Assembly: GCF_963678975.1 (NCBI RefSeq)
Contig: NC_089274.1
Location: 2,468,001-2,532,000 of the forward strand
Length of the DNA: 64,000 bases
Direction of reading: 5' to 3'
Source: Dysidea avara
Lineage: Eukaryota > Porifera > Demospongiae > Dictyoceratida > Dysideidae
Below, one piece after another: positions 13,501-23,705 of this stretch. The number at the start of each line of letters is the position of its first letter. Positions within the stretch are counted from its first letter, which is position 1. A program made the position numbers and the translations under genes. The notes beneath the pieces are model-generated. The model saw only the letters and a program-made list of their open reading frames with translations, had not been told where the DNA came from and ran no database searches.

Positions 13501-16500
13501 TAGCATAGTAGACGGTAAGTGAACTATATGGGGAGCTAATATGCCAGGAAGGCCAACGAAGATCATCAATTACATGCTGAGTTAACGTGCCAGCAGTCGA
13601 AGAATGCCAGCTAAACTGGGAAGTGATAAACGGCGTGGGTGATGAGAATCCAACCTAGTCTCATCCGAGATCCTTATACGGTCACTAATCAGTTGTAAAC
13701 ACCTGACAACAAGTATTCGATATATTTCATGTGAGAAAAGGTCACCTTCCTTTCATCATCTGGCTTATGTACTGGTGACGTGACATCGCTCGCCAACTAA
13801 AGCAGTGACCTATCATGCTAAAAGGGGTCACACACTGTGATTTGTAATGAATGTCATGAAGGTTACAAGGCATTGCACGATGCAGCCATGTGTTTCTATT
13901 GTGTAGTGCTACACCCTAGCATCAACTGCCCCGGAAATCTCCAATTATTAGACCTGGTAAAGGGGTTGGAAGTTCCAATAGTCCAAAAGCATACTAACAT
14001 GAGTAAATTCAGTGTTTACATTCACGTGTGTGACAGCGAGCTATATAGTAATCACCTACAGTTCATCAAAATGTGTAAATCACTTAGGTGCAAGCAGAGC
14101 AGATGAGCTCCCAGGACGATATGGTAATGCCACATTCCCCCCTGGGTAGTTGTTTCGTGATCCCAATTTTGGCCATCCAGTAGATTGAAAGTAGATACAG
14201 TAGCTGTTCACTGTGTCAGTAACACTCAAAAGCTGCACAGTGCCTGGTTGGCATGTAACTTAAACCTGCCCTCATTGCTAGGGTCAGCACTCATCTGGAC
14301 AGAAATTGGTCGATGTATGTTGCACTTATAGGACAACTTACCTACCATGTATGTCAGTTATTGGGGGCGAGCCCCACACTAACGAAAGAGCCATAAGTCA
14401 TCGTCAATTACACAGCAACTTCATGATTAAATACAAAAAACAAACCTGACAAGTTCTTTAGTGTCACACAAGGACGCAATAATATACAAAGTAGTGTCAG
14501 TCATCGTCAATGTCACAGATGTAATTAACGGTGTAGATTACTGGACTTTCTTATTGGTTCTGGTAATTGTGGAAGTCACGGCAAAGTTAAACAGCGTAGG
14601 TTACTGAGCTTATTTGTACTGTTAGTCATTGTTCATTACACGGAAGTTAAATGGCATGGATTACTGAACCTCCAGTTTTGCTGTCAGTCATTGACTCATC
14701 ATCAATGTCATGGCGATTCTTCAAGACTTGTTGTAGTACAATGGATAGAGATTACTTCCTTCGAATGAATACCAGCTAAGAGGCTGCCCGCATGTTTTTG
14801 GATCTTCAATAGCAGCGGAAGCGCAAACATGCAACTACAAGATAATGCGCACTTTCACAGTGATAATCCAGACTATTTACAACTAGATGATGACATTGAT
14901 AGCACCTAGTGACAACAGTGATGAAGAGTCACCAGATTACTCACCATTTGAACTGAATGCACAGTCTCCGACACTTCCAACCATAAAATGTGGTGGTATA
15001 TAAACAAAATTCAAATAGTTACATGGTAATATTGAGGTAGTTATTCATTACTTAAGGAACATGTTCCAATATATGTAATGACTGCCACTGCTTCACTACC
15101 TACATAACAGAAACAATGCCATAGTCACCAGATCATATACAGCACAATTACAACTACACAGGCTCACCCCATGATGCTGATAGCATCTGTCTAGTCAAGC
15201 AGATGGTGTAAATGGAGGTAGGCTCAATGTGTAACGTCACATCATCACTACAATTTCAGCACAGTTATTACATCGATAAACACCCCTCCCCTTTTAGCCA
15301 TTATGTGCTAGGTCAAGCCCACTCACTATTTACTGGCGCATGCAATCCCAGCTCTTGACGGGGCAATCAAGGGTTAGTTTGGGGTCATTGACATGAGCTG
15401 AAAGTAATTCGGGACAGGATAAATGGAGTGCTAGAGAGAGGTAGCAATCTAGGTGAGAGGTGCGAAACAAGTTAAAGCCATACGTGTATAGAAAATGCAA
15501 TACTGATCTTTGAAAGAGGGAAGTCATTAAGTACACAACTGAGTTATCAGTGTTCTTAGTATAATGATGGTGGAGAACTAGGCTAGATAAAGCGATGTAT
15601 TGAGCCATATAACACATACAAGTTAATGAAACATACCACAAAAGAATGTGCAAGGAGCAAAAGTATTGGGAAGTACCAATACAGGTTACACTGAATTACG
15701 AGACACAACAAAGTGTATATACATACAATGGTCAGGTTAGACCCCAGTATGTCATGGGCAGAAGCACCCAGGACTGTTTACTGAGAATCTACAGCGACAA
15801 ACCTAATGAGTTTGAGCAAGACGAGATTACCTTGGTGCCAGTGGAGTACCATCAAATTTCTTCGCTTTGACATTCAGAGCACTGGGCAGTTGCGGTAACA
15901 TGATCATTGGACACCACCATGGACTCTACAAGGGACTCTGACATTGGTACAGGTGTACGGTGACAATACAATTAGTACAGTACGGTAGAAAAGGTAATGA
16001 ACCAGTTGCACTGAGGAGTGCTTGTGTATCAAACAGTACGGTTGTATTGTTTAGGTAGGGATCGTGGTGAATGTTTCATGTGCCGCCCAAAATTCCGCCT
16101 TTAAAAATCATCCTACAGACATTTTACACAGCGAAAATAAGCATTGAGATAAAAGTGACAGGGATGGATTACAGTATGTTAAATGATGGCACTTCATTTA
16201 TACAATAGTTTACCAGTACGGTACATGTGTCGCAAAAAGTCTTTTACTCAGAAGGCTATTTCCAAATATCAACGGGTATGTTAGGGTTAATTGGTAAATG
16301 GTATATGGATGTTGTTAATTACACGATATGATAAAAAGGGGGTGTATATAGACAGCAGAGTTGATTGTTTAGTCTTGGCAGCTCCTGCGTTGTTGAAAAG
16401 TTGCTAATAGCATGCTAAGCACAGTGGGACAAAATGGTGGTGCATGCATATGGTTAAGTGAGGTGAGTGTTTGACAGGACCCTAATCCAGAACGCATATG

Positions 16501-17493
16501 ATTGAGGGGTCAAAGCAAAGGGTAAGCAAACAAACAAACTAAAACAAATTAAAGAAACCCCCGTTGCTTGGGTGAGGCCTGGATTGCATAGCAACCCAGC
16601 CTCTGGGTACAGTGGGCACTGATGCCCACGTGTCTCACCCAAGCCTACTGAGGTCACGTGAGCCGTTGGGAAGGCCGTGGGCGTGCAGTAACGAGCAATC
16701 CCTTACCCAGCACGGGGGGCAAACCTAGGTAGGTATTAGAATGTCGTCGTACTGTGTAATCGTAGCCAGTTAAATGTTTGTAATTTTATATCACAACATA
16801 TTTGTATCATGGGTATGATGTCTCATAATATCTCTACTGTGTTGTTATTGCATACAGGTTGATGAAGAAAAGGTGGACAAGCATATCAAGGAAATAACAT
16901 CAGAAATACCAACCACTTCAACTGATGTCAAGTCTGAAGTCAGGAGGGTTAAAGCATCACTTCTTAAGTCCTCATTAGATCAAAAACTAACAGTATCTGA
17001 TAAAATATTAACCATCACTCATGACCGCAAACTTCAGCAGGCTGTGCTTGATATATCCAAACAGAAGGTGTTATCTTCAGATAAATCAATGGCAGGAAAG
17101 TCCAAACCAACAAAAGAGCTGAAGCTTCCAGAGGAAAAGGTTGCTGTATCACAAAATCCTTCACCAGACCCTAATTTCATGAGAGGAGTTTGGTCTCGTG
17201 ATACACCAGCCAATATGCAAATAAAACACCTGTATTTAGAATTTAACTACAGAAATACTAAGAACCTTGCTTACTTATCTGAACCATGGATAATACAAAC
17301 AAGTGTAGAAAACATGTGTCAACTGAAGGCTGTGGTGGAAAAATATGCCAAAAGGTTTGAAGATAAGTGGCCACGTACAGTTAGTAAGGAGGGTGAACGT
17401 CGATTAAGTTATTCACGTTCTCAACCAGACAAAGTTCTGAAAGAATCACGGCATGCTATTACGATGCTCAAATATTCCAGTGAACTATACTAA
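1571..17493 (+). CDS. Copy A: BART-domain (CFAP36-like) protein, 7 exons, ~459 aa
   Basis: Exons: 1571-1691, 1753-1850, 3555-3665, 3712-3843, 3899-3958, 4224-4445, 16858-17493. All introns are GT/AG and frame and phase hold throughout. The start ATG opens MATGGAVHG, as in copies B and D. Exon 1 carries FLHSPCWLYPVISFF and exon 4 LNMEYFSYSMMCY. These fit the FLxxPxWxxPxxxF and AEDFxxFKxMM patterns of the BART domain in CFAP36/CCDC104, a cilium-linked binder of GTP-bound ARL3. Residues 1 to about 155 would be BART; exon 5 is a 20-residue helix-like piece. Exon 6 has GPFLCCYGISLCDPD. The exon 7 product (211 aa) is charged, with LRGVWS/MRGVWS-like and NYRNTKNLAYL motifs and no domain I recognise. 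Intron 6 is 12.4 kb and packed with transposons, so splicing to exon 7 is inferred from homology with B and D. Confidence 0.75.
2568..3303. mobile_element. MITE in intron 2 of copy A
   Basis: Ends are inverted: CTGTATTTCCTCGTATAAAAGCC at 2568 (first 20 bases key) and GGCTTTTATACAAGGAAATATGG ending near 3303, next to TA. Intron 2 of copy B lacks it: there the flanks (about 46930) join directly, giving an empty site. A second MITE (3033-3229) is nested inside. Likely a Tc1/mariner-type derivative, judged by the TA target. Confidence 0.65.
3033..3229. mobile_element. Pogo/Tigger-like MITE, TA target duplication
   Basis: 197 bp with termini CAGTTGGACCTCTCT and AGAGAGGTTCCATTG, flanked on both sides by TA. 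Termini starting CAGTTGRACCTC and a TA duplication are typical of the pogo/Tigger branch of Tc1/mariner. Nested in the MITE at 2568-3303, so it is the younger of the two. Confidence 0.7.
4446..6239 (+). other. Intron 6 of copy A, 5' part (paralogous to intron 6 of B)
   Basis: No gene. The stretch shares blocks with intron 6 of copy B: 4900-5010 matches 45475-45600 inverted, and 5330-5600 matches about 42290-42450 inverted. Two segments absent from B look like insertions: about 4583-4722, and about 4750-4853, which ends in TATGTATG repeats and resembles a retrotransposon tail. Confidence 0.5.
6240..8110 (-). mobile_element. Ty3/Gypsy LTR-retrotransposon pol remnant
   Basis: Minus-strand fragments in pol order. 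An RT piece lies at 8108-7833 (MFKYLPFGLPSSQDGFL, the usual FGL-P-S segment). The RT end and RNase H start lie at 7780-7445 (INYIGHIFSKDCLKPDPIK, FLGMLTYLGK, LPVDSSCKYLGAVLLQ). The integrase end lies near 6990-6678 (SPYHPQSNGMAE, ALLEYQNTPRSD). A downstream tail lies at 6623-6366 (WKPAKISSVTGPRLYNI). Frameshifts and stops separate the pieces, the RT catalytic segment is not readable, and I found no LTRs, gag or protease. Dead element in intron 6 of copy A, antisense to the gene. Confidence 0.85.
8208..8993 (-). mobile_element. LINE ORF 3' part (C-terminal region), truncated
   Basis: Minus-strand reading from 8993 downwards gives a post-RT LINE region: LDISTRKLLAY, then DRLYVSRQNGGCGL, then a region across a frameshift (8963-8595), then ARDI-type and CCLYGLHVESVDH-like segments. 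It ends in an open stretch (8576-8208) with FTITIQTDQRLFHNRLDIVY, AFIIDIAIPGDSRL and EKCERYTDLKIEIQRMW. The D-(about 12)-IDIA pattern is the PD-(D/E)xK-like tail seen in many invertebrate LINE proteins often labelled R2-like. Its upstream part continues at 11221-11310 across an inserted transposon. Confidence 0.75.
8994..11220. mobile_element. 2.2-kb non-autonomous DNA transposon inside the LINE, 5-bp TSD
   Basis: The ends are inverted: GCAGGTATGTTACAGATCCA at 8994 and a matching TGGTTTGTAACATACCTCG ending at 11220. Similarity continues inwards for about 250-400 bp. CTGTT lies directly outside both ends (8989-8993, 11221-11225). The LINE reading frame resumes on the other side, so the limits are well fixed. 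The arms (about 9000-9640 and 10790-11210) consist of degenerate copies of a short unit such as TTGCCAAAAGTGGCAACTTT, itself partly palindromic. The middle (9700-10780) is unique AT-rich sequence. I see no transposase. Confidence 0.75.
11221..11310 (-). mobile_element. LINE fragment, other side of the inserted transposon
   Basis: Minus-strand reading gives ALPLIRYTVGILKWSPLEL, a typical LINE segment that directly precedes the LDxxTRKLL segment resuming at 8993. This shows that 8208-8993 and 11221-11310 were one element before the 2.2-kb insertion. Confidence 0.7.
11422..11770 (-). mobile_element. Second LINE C-terminal fragment
   Basis: Minus-strand reading gives ARRPDLVLIDK, TKIIDVACVMDRHV, EKIKKYLDLEMELQLLWN and VELVFGGLGSL. 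This is the same PD-(D/E)xK-like LINE tail as at 8208-8576 but a different copy. No upstream RT is readable. 11311-11421 is a short AT-rich joint. Confidence 0.7.
11771..12091. other. Non-coding stretch in intron 6 of copy A
   Basis: No open frame, repeat boundary or motif recognised between the LINE fragment and the next MITE. Confidence 0.4.
12092..12480. mobile_element. TA-flanked MITE (Tc1/mariner type)
   Basis: 389 bp with near-identical inverted ends of about 28 bp: CCGTATTTGACCGGTTAATA at the left and its complement ending in TCAAATACAG at the right. TA on both outer sides. Subterminal GGCTACTATCCGxGGGCAG occurs on both arms. No coding capacity. Confidence 0.8.
12481..13836. other. 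Non-coding stretch with two related repeats
   Basis: No gene supported. About 13130-13270 and 13520-13640 share sequence (GCTGAGxTxACxTGCCAGCAGTC-type), a diverged repeat pair. 13131-13190 matches one end of the MITE at 62179-62352 (GAAGTAGGGATxCAAG), so a MITE remnant is likely. 12840-12960 is related to 21700-21790 (ATGAAGAAG...GATTGAAGAT). Confidence 0.4.
13837..14106 (+). other. 89-codon open frame, unrecognised
   Basis: Opens with CNEC and has CFYC 18 residues later, which could be a small zinc-binding knuckle. Nothing else resembles a known family. It lies within intron 6 of copy A in the same direction and shows no splice or repeat context. It may be chance or a transposon fragment. 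Confidence 0.2.
14390..14715 (+). repeat. Degenerate ~63-bp tandem repeat
   Basis: Three to four diverged units, each with AGTCATxGTCAxT, then a GAAGTxAAxGGCxTxGxTTACTGxxCTT core. Unit starts are near 14500, 14563, 14624 and 14686. No coding role seen. Confidence 0.5.
14716..16857 (+). other. Intron 6 of copy A, 3' part; one short open frame
   Basis: No gene supported. A 74-codon plus-strand frame (15646-15870) has no family I recognise, and the antisense frame at 15330-15653 looks like chance. GC is locally higher at 16560-16730. The last bases form a good acceptor (GCATACAG) before exon 7 at 16858. Confidence 0.35.
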
Positions 17494-19314
17494 TGACCTC
17501 ATCAATCTTGTACTGGACTGTCCTATGGTTATCTGTTGTGTTGCACACATCCTAACATGTTGTAATGTGTCACTTGTTATATCAATATTATTACTTGTAA
17601 TCTGTCTTGTCATACAATTATCATAAGTTATATGATACAAATACAGAGGGTTAGGTTACACTATATATCAGCATGCTAACATACACAGAAAGCACTGGAA
17701 TTTTTGACATATTTTATATAGTTGTACATAGTTTTAATTCACATCTGCAAAAAGTTAAAGGAAAGTGAAGTTACCTTTAAAGAGAATTAACCAAGCTTGT
17801 AAATAGCTACGTGTATGAGAGCATCACTTGATGATAAAGATTCATAGCTAGTTACAATGCACCCCAGCATATCCCCTACAAGAAGAATTGCAAAACTGGA
17901 CTCATGCCAAATTAGTGTGGAGATAAGTTGTGCTGCAACCTTTACATTACCACAGATTAACACTTGGGTCAATTATCTGAATGTCAAATAATTGTTCTAT
18001 TAGAGCATTTTATTCACAGGTATATAATTTATTAGTTGTTTGGTGTCACATATTAAGGTACGTATACAAATACCCCTCTGCCATATTTGTTTACATAATT
18101 GACTCTCCACTGTTATTGGTAATCCCATACAGAAACAGCATGGCTGTGTTTGTGTAACTGGCAACTACAGGGACTAATGTAGCAAGACTTAACATAGAAC
18201 ACAAACCAATAATCTCTGTTATTAACTTGCATGTACGAATATTCATTCTTGGCCACACCAGTTCTTAGTAAATTCTAATAAGTGATTTTTTCTACCACTA
18301 CTAGCCAATTTTAGAAGGAATTGATTAGAGGCTGGATGTAGCACACAAGTCAATGACAATAATATTATTTGCATTGACATTCATTCTCAGGTATCAGTTG
18401 TATTATCACACAGTTGCAATGTGTACTATCCCAGATAAGTTATTTTTGTACAGTTGAGTTAATTTTGCATGATTTTTTAAATCAAATGCTAAACTAATGT
18501 ATTTTTAAGTATGTGATTTTTAACAATTTGTGTAAACAGCAGGATCTCTATTACCTGAGCACTTTTCTGCTATCATATGCTTGCACTGAGCTGGTTCCTG
18601 AGAAACAGTAAAAAGGAAAGCAACATTTAATTGCAAGAGAATAAATATTTCATGATTTAGTGATGAGTCTGCAAAGGTGTGAATAGTAGACCATAGCTCC
18701 TGTGACAAGTTTGGAGAATATTCATACCACACCACACACTTTTAGCATAGGAAATGTATGGTGTAGAGTCATAATAAAATGTCAGACATTTGAATGAAAA
18801 GAATTAGTCATCAAGCATTACTACAAATGAATGGGCCAAATTTCAAGATCCTGCTCATTTAATTTTGTAGGCAGCTATCCACAGCACTAAAGTTCACACA
18901 CATACACATGCAAATTTGCAATACGTTACAATAGATTACAATAGATTACAATACGTTACAATACAATTATTTGGCTCAAGCTTAATATATGAAAACTATT
19001 CCAAGGAATTTGATTAGACCTAATTTTCCCAAAATGCTTTCAGAAATTTCCTAAAATTTTCATTTATTATGCTGTTCCTATTATGCTTGTATTATGCTTT
19101 TAGGTTAGTAATATTTCTTACAATTATCTTGTATTTCAAAGTGACTGTTCTATTAGAGAGAATTGATCTAAAGAACTTAGCTTTGTATAATACATCTGAG
19201 TGCTTGGTTGTAGTTTGCAGCTTCCACTCACTGCTCTGTTAGGGAGTATTAATCTATTTTCATGGAATTAAGCTCCATAGTTTAAAATATTCATCTAATA
19301 ATAATGCTGGCATA
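17494..19314. other. 3' flank of copy A, shared with copy B (inverted)
   Basis: Directly after the stop, TGACCTCATCAATCTTGTAC is shared with copies B (39905 downwards) and D (61985). Homology to the B flank continues in blocks: 18500-18800 matches 38945-39235 inverted, and 18990-19300 matches about 38400-38760 inverted. No AATAAA close to the stop was spotted. 18921-18965 holds a short TTACAATAGA repeat. Confidence 0.6.
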
Positions 19315-19651
19315 CACTGTGAAAAAGGTGGGATATAATATGGTATTTCCAGTGGCTTATTGAATACAAATAAGCCTCGATATAAACCCTGTATTATACT
19401 CATGTTATACTTTAGTATAATGCATACTATACTATTACATATATGGTTTCAGTTTATTTACCACAATACCTAAAATAGCTTATATCAAATATAATTCCCA
19501 CACTATACCATCACATATATGGTTTCAGTATGTTTAACACATTAACTAAAGCCTTACATGTGATTGTTAGTATACTACAGGTTATATCAGGCTTTTTTGT
19601 ATTCAATAAGCCACTGGATATACCATCTTATATCCCTCTTTTTTCATAGTG
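19315..19651. mobile_element. MITE with 3-bp ATA duplication
   Basis: 337 bp. Both ends read CACTxTGAAAAA-x-GGGATATAA inwards, and the inverted match (TCCAGTGGCTTATTGAATAC) continues for about 85 bp. Flanks are CTGGCATA on the left and ATAGCACTCC on the right. The paralogous B flank near 38387-38402 has the joined sequence with a single ATA, which is an empty site. Confidence 0.8.
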
Positions 19652-20130
19652 ATAGCACTCCAGCCTATTACGCTTTTATTAAGTTGGCATATTGAATTGG
19701 AAGTGCATGTGGTTACTAAACTGAGAGGTTTTTATTTTTGCATATAGTAGTAAGTATTAGGCAACACTTGATAGTTTTGATAGCAATTGGCAATGGTGAT
19801 CAATTTTCTAGTACCACGTCTCCTTTGTATACAGATTAAATTTTAATAAGTATATTCACTCATTTCCTAAAAGATCTTGCTTGCTAAAACGGTTTGTAGG
19901 ATCAGTGCATCAGAAAATTTGTCTTTAATGCTTTGCAAGAATTGTCATAATTTTTTAGTACTTATTAGCAGCTCACTTTTATCTGCAAATAACAAAGAAC
20001 GACTTTTATTGAGATCACTTACAGCCAGTGTAAATGTCACTTACTGTTGCAGTATGTACACTGATCACTCTAGTTCTGTAGTCACAAACATAATTATATA
20101 GTTCTTAATTACTTTTATGTATATGACTTA
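19652..20130. other. Intergenic, nothing recognised
   Basis: AT-rich sequence; a 74-codon frame at 19877-20101 looks like chance. Confidence 0.35.
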
Positions 20131-20829
20131 TATAGTGCGGGACATCATAAACGTCTGTGACAATAGTCATTTTTATAAAAATCATAACTCACAAATACTT
20201 CCAGATAATTAGATGAAATTTTTACTGCATACTCCATGATACTTTCTTCACACATTTTGAATGTTACACTATAAAGGTTGAATATATGTTTTCACACCAA
20301 TTTTATTGAATATTGGAAAAAACGGACATTTCTTAGAGATGCCTTACTACATTAACCTATAAATTTTTATAAAGGTATGTAGTACCATTGTTGTTAAAAT
20401 GTATTGAGTAGTTTTTTGATAAATTATTTCTTCTAACATTTATTTCGATTTTTGTAAATTTCAGATGATATTTGTAAAATAGACATTTACATAACCTCAT
20501 TCAGACAATTTTCACAAAGCTTTGGACCAATATAGCCAAAAAATTTCTCTACAAAATGTATTGAAGAGATTTTAAATATCTTGTTTTATCAAAAAGGTAT
20601 GATGCCTACAACAGATTTGTAGAATTTTGCACACCACTATATTTGTATTTCTTCAAAATTCCCTAATCCCTTTATTACTGTAATTACATTAATTTTTCTA
20701 TAAGCCCTGTGATACTTTCTTGTGTTTCTAAAAATATTTTTCTTATAAGATGTAATCCAGCATAATTTTTAAGTGTGGAGAATTTATGGATAAATGCTAA
20801 TACAGACATTTATGATGTCCCGCACTATA
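20131..20829. mobile_element. MITE with TATAGTGCGGGACATCATAAA ends
   Basis: About 0.7 kb. TATAGTGCGGGACATCATAA at the left (first 20 bases) and its complement at 20805-20829, with GTCTG following inwards on both sides. TA at the borders suits Tc1/mariner-type insertion. The interior is very AT-rich and non-coding. Confidence 0.75.
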
Positions 20830-21275
20830 GAGATGATGTTTAAACCCCAACAGAGAGACAAAACATGCAAAGCTTAAGCTACTGTGTAATCTGATGTCCT
20901 TGCTATCTTTTATAAGTAAGAATGGACCTAATTTGGCCATGCATTGTACCATGGTGCCTGCAATCCTGCATGTAATTATAACCAGCAAAGGAGATGACTA
21001 ACTATAGTTTCATTTAACCTTAGGGCTCAAGTGAAGAAAAGTAGTGAAACAAGATACAGTTTATGCACAGTACTGTAAAAACGATTTTGTTAATTATTGT
21101 TGTCACCATTTTGTAATTGCTTGTTTGGACAATTTTTTGCATCCGAACAAGAAATAACGAATGGTGGTAACAAACAATTTGTTAAAATGACAAATTGTTT
21201 TACACTGACCATAGCTATGTGAAAACATTGGCATGTTACTAAATGTGTGGCTGTAAACTGCTTTATTAGAGTATC

Positions 21276-21602
21276 TCAATCTATCAATGTATTAAGGGCA
21301 CAGTTTGCCATGAGTAGTGTTTGATTTCTACAGCAAAACTGCAGCTTATTGCAGCTATTATATATAGATTTAAAAGAGCTTTGCCCTGAGAGCACAATAA
21401 AAATTGCATCATACCAAATAATTTTTAAAAATTCTTTCACAGTTTTAGCATTGTACAGTGCTTTAGGTAATCTGTTCCAAATGGCCGTGACCCTGTATGC
21501 CAATGACTCTTTTTCATAATCAGTTCTAACACTGGGAACAAGACTTGTGTTTAGTGATGTGTTTTTATCATTTATGGGGTGTAGTCTAGTTGATCCATAC
21601 AA
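21276..21602 (-). mobile_element. LINE C-terminal fragment
   Basis: Minus-strand frame with STRLHPINDKNTSLNTSLVP, YEKESLAYRVTAIWNRLPK and AKTVKEFLKII. The R(L/V)xxIWNRLP...AxxVxxFK pattern is the conserved end of LINE reverse-transcriptase ORFs (Jockey/CR1 group). No RT core is attached. Confidence 0.7.
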
Positions 21603-22003
21603 TCATTTTATAAGCATGTATCAACTCCACTTAAAGTCTTCATTAACACTTCAAATAGTTTTGTGGCTTCTGAATACTTTTAAGTATAAAAGTGTCAATG
21701 CGGAAAGTTGATGCCTTGATGTGGTTTACTTGCATGAAGAAGATGTCATGTGATTGAAGATAAAAGGAAAAGCACAAGCACAGAAAGTAGACACTCATCA
21801 GAATCATGCAGAAAGGAAGAGGCTATTCATCTGGTTCTGTACATGATAAAAACACTTAGACACTGAAATGGTTAACTTAATATGGCTTAGAAATAATTAT
21901 GAAATACATCATTTATAAATAAATATTATTTAATTGTACTTAGTTTGTTAACTTTTTGTTATAGCAAGTTATGACATACATATGTGGCTTTAGTATCTTG
22001 ATT
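21603..22003. other. Intergenic, one repeat trace
   Basis: 21690-21790 matches 12840-12960 (GATGCCTTGAT, CATGAAGAAG). No gene. Confidence 0.35.
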
Positions 22004-22018
22004 GATTGATTGATTGAT

Positions 22019-22059
<41 letters not shown>

Positions 22060-22061
22060 AT
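22004..22061. repeat. (TTGA)n microsatellite at the LINE 3' end
   Basis: About 14 TTGA units. It directly abuts the 3' end of the minus-strand LINE, so it is probably that element's simple-repeat tail, as is usual for CR1/L2-type LINEs. Confidence 0.75.
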
Positions 22062-22217
22062 AACTTTACAGTACTGCATACAAGTATAGAATAAGGGATG
22101 TACAATTAATAAAATCTTTAGGGTACAGCACTAGTCTGATGGTCCGCTCGCTCAAGGCTACCGGCCATTAAAATTCAAAAATTTACTTACCGTATTACAT
22201 TACTTATACTTAAAGAG

Positions 22218-23660
22218 TTACATTAAAGGGGGACGGGGTGTGTTGGAACATCTACTACATGGGCATAAAAAATGAAATGTACAAGGGTTGTCATGTCTAA
22301 AGTTTGATAAAAAATGTGACCATAGAAACTTATATATCCTTGTCTTGTTCATTTTAATAGATAAAGATAAGTCAATAGGGGGTAGGGCATTCCACAATCG
22401 AGGGATTCTATAGAAGAAAAAATGTCTACCTGCATTATTATTGTTTCTAACATGGATCATTTTACCACTTGAGGAGGACCTGGTATTTCCATCAGCAAAA
22501 GTTATGTAGTCTGTGATATTAAAAGAGGGAGAGGGATACTTGAGTGACTTTAGTGTAAACACTATTTCGTTAAGCTCAAAGGTGTACATTAAAGGTAATA
22601 GGTTAAGTTGTTTGAGTCTATCAGAGTAATCAGAACTGTAGTCATTTAAAATAAACTTTGTTGCTCTCCTCTGGATCTGTTCAATAAGTGTGATGTCCTT
22701 GATAAGGTTAGGCCTCCAAATCACTGAACAGTATGTAACTTGTGACCTCACTAAAGAAATATACAAAGTTCTCTTGGCTGTCACTGTTTGATGCCTGCTG
22801 AAGCTGCGACGGAGCAGTCCTAGCATTCTGTAGGTCTTAGGGATTATGTTTTTGTAGTGTTGATCCCAAGATAGGTCTGATGGTATTACAATACCAAGAT
22901 CTTTATGTGAACTATTTGTTAAAACCTGTGTGTCAGCTATTTTGTAATTAGTGATGACTTGCACTAATACTGAGGTGGACACTTTTTTTTTGAACATATT
23001 ATATCTCGTACTCCACAAAGTTGCTGAGTCAAAATCGTTTTGAAATGCTGAACTATCTCCAGGACTACAAACAGTATTGTAAATCTTGATGTCGTCAATG
23101 AATAATAAAGTTTTACTGATGGTAACACAAGATGGTAAATCATTCATGTAAATAATGAAGAGTAGGGGTCCCAAAATACTCCCTTGAGGAACCCAGATAG
23201 AACGGCAAGAGGGCAGATAATGACTGATACAAACATGTTGAATTCTACCAAATAAGTAGCTCCTGAACCACTTCCACAATTTGCCCTGAATGCCAAAACT
23301 ATATAGCTTGCAAAGTAACTTGTCATGGGGAATACTGTCAAAAGCTTTCTTTATATCCAAATAGATAACATCAATTTGTTGGTTATGGTCGTTGTGCACA
23401 AAGTTAAAAAATATTAGCAATTGCTGAAGAGTTGACCTGCCCCTGAGGACACCAAATTGCACTAAAGAAATAGATTCAGATATAAAATTGATAATTTTAT
23501 CATATACAAGTTTTTCAAGTACTTTAGATACATTGCATAAAAGTGAAATAGGCCTATAGTTATTGACTAAGTTCTTTTCTCCAGATTTGAATACTGGAAT
23601 AATTATGTAAGTTGCCCATTCAATTGGTATTACACATTGCTTCAGACACTTTTTAAACAA
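22218..23660 (-). pseudogene. LINE reverse transcriptase part, 480 codons open
   Basis: RT motifs in order: NNYRPISLL (about residue 33), IYLDIKKAFDSIPHDKL (about 100), VPQGSILGPLLFIIYMND (about 157) and LLFIDDIKIY (about 187). Then come the thumb (HKDLGIVI, MLGLLRRSF, LVRSQVTYCSVIW) and the end segment (FFFYRIPRLWNALP). The catalytic box reads FIDD rather than the usual [FY]ADD, so activity is doubtful. It is joined upstream to the linker/EN frame by one TGA near 23703. Confidence 0.85.
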
Positions 23661-23705
23661 CAGGTGGAGGGGGAAACATAGTGACAGAGCACAATTCTTG
23701 AGTAT

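Noticed and set aside
16873-17493. Stand-alone single-exon gene
   Set aside because: It is exon 7 of copy A: an acceptor precedes it, the reading frame fits exon 6, and copies B and D show the same exon.
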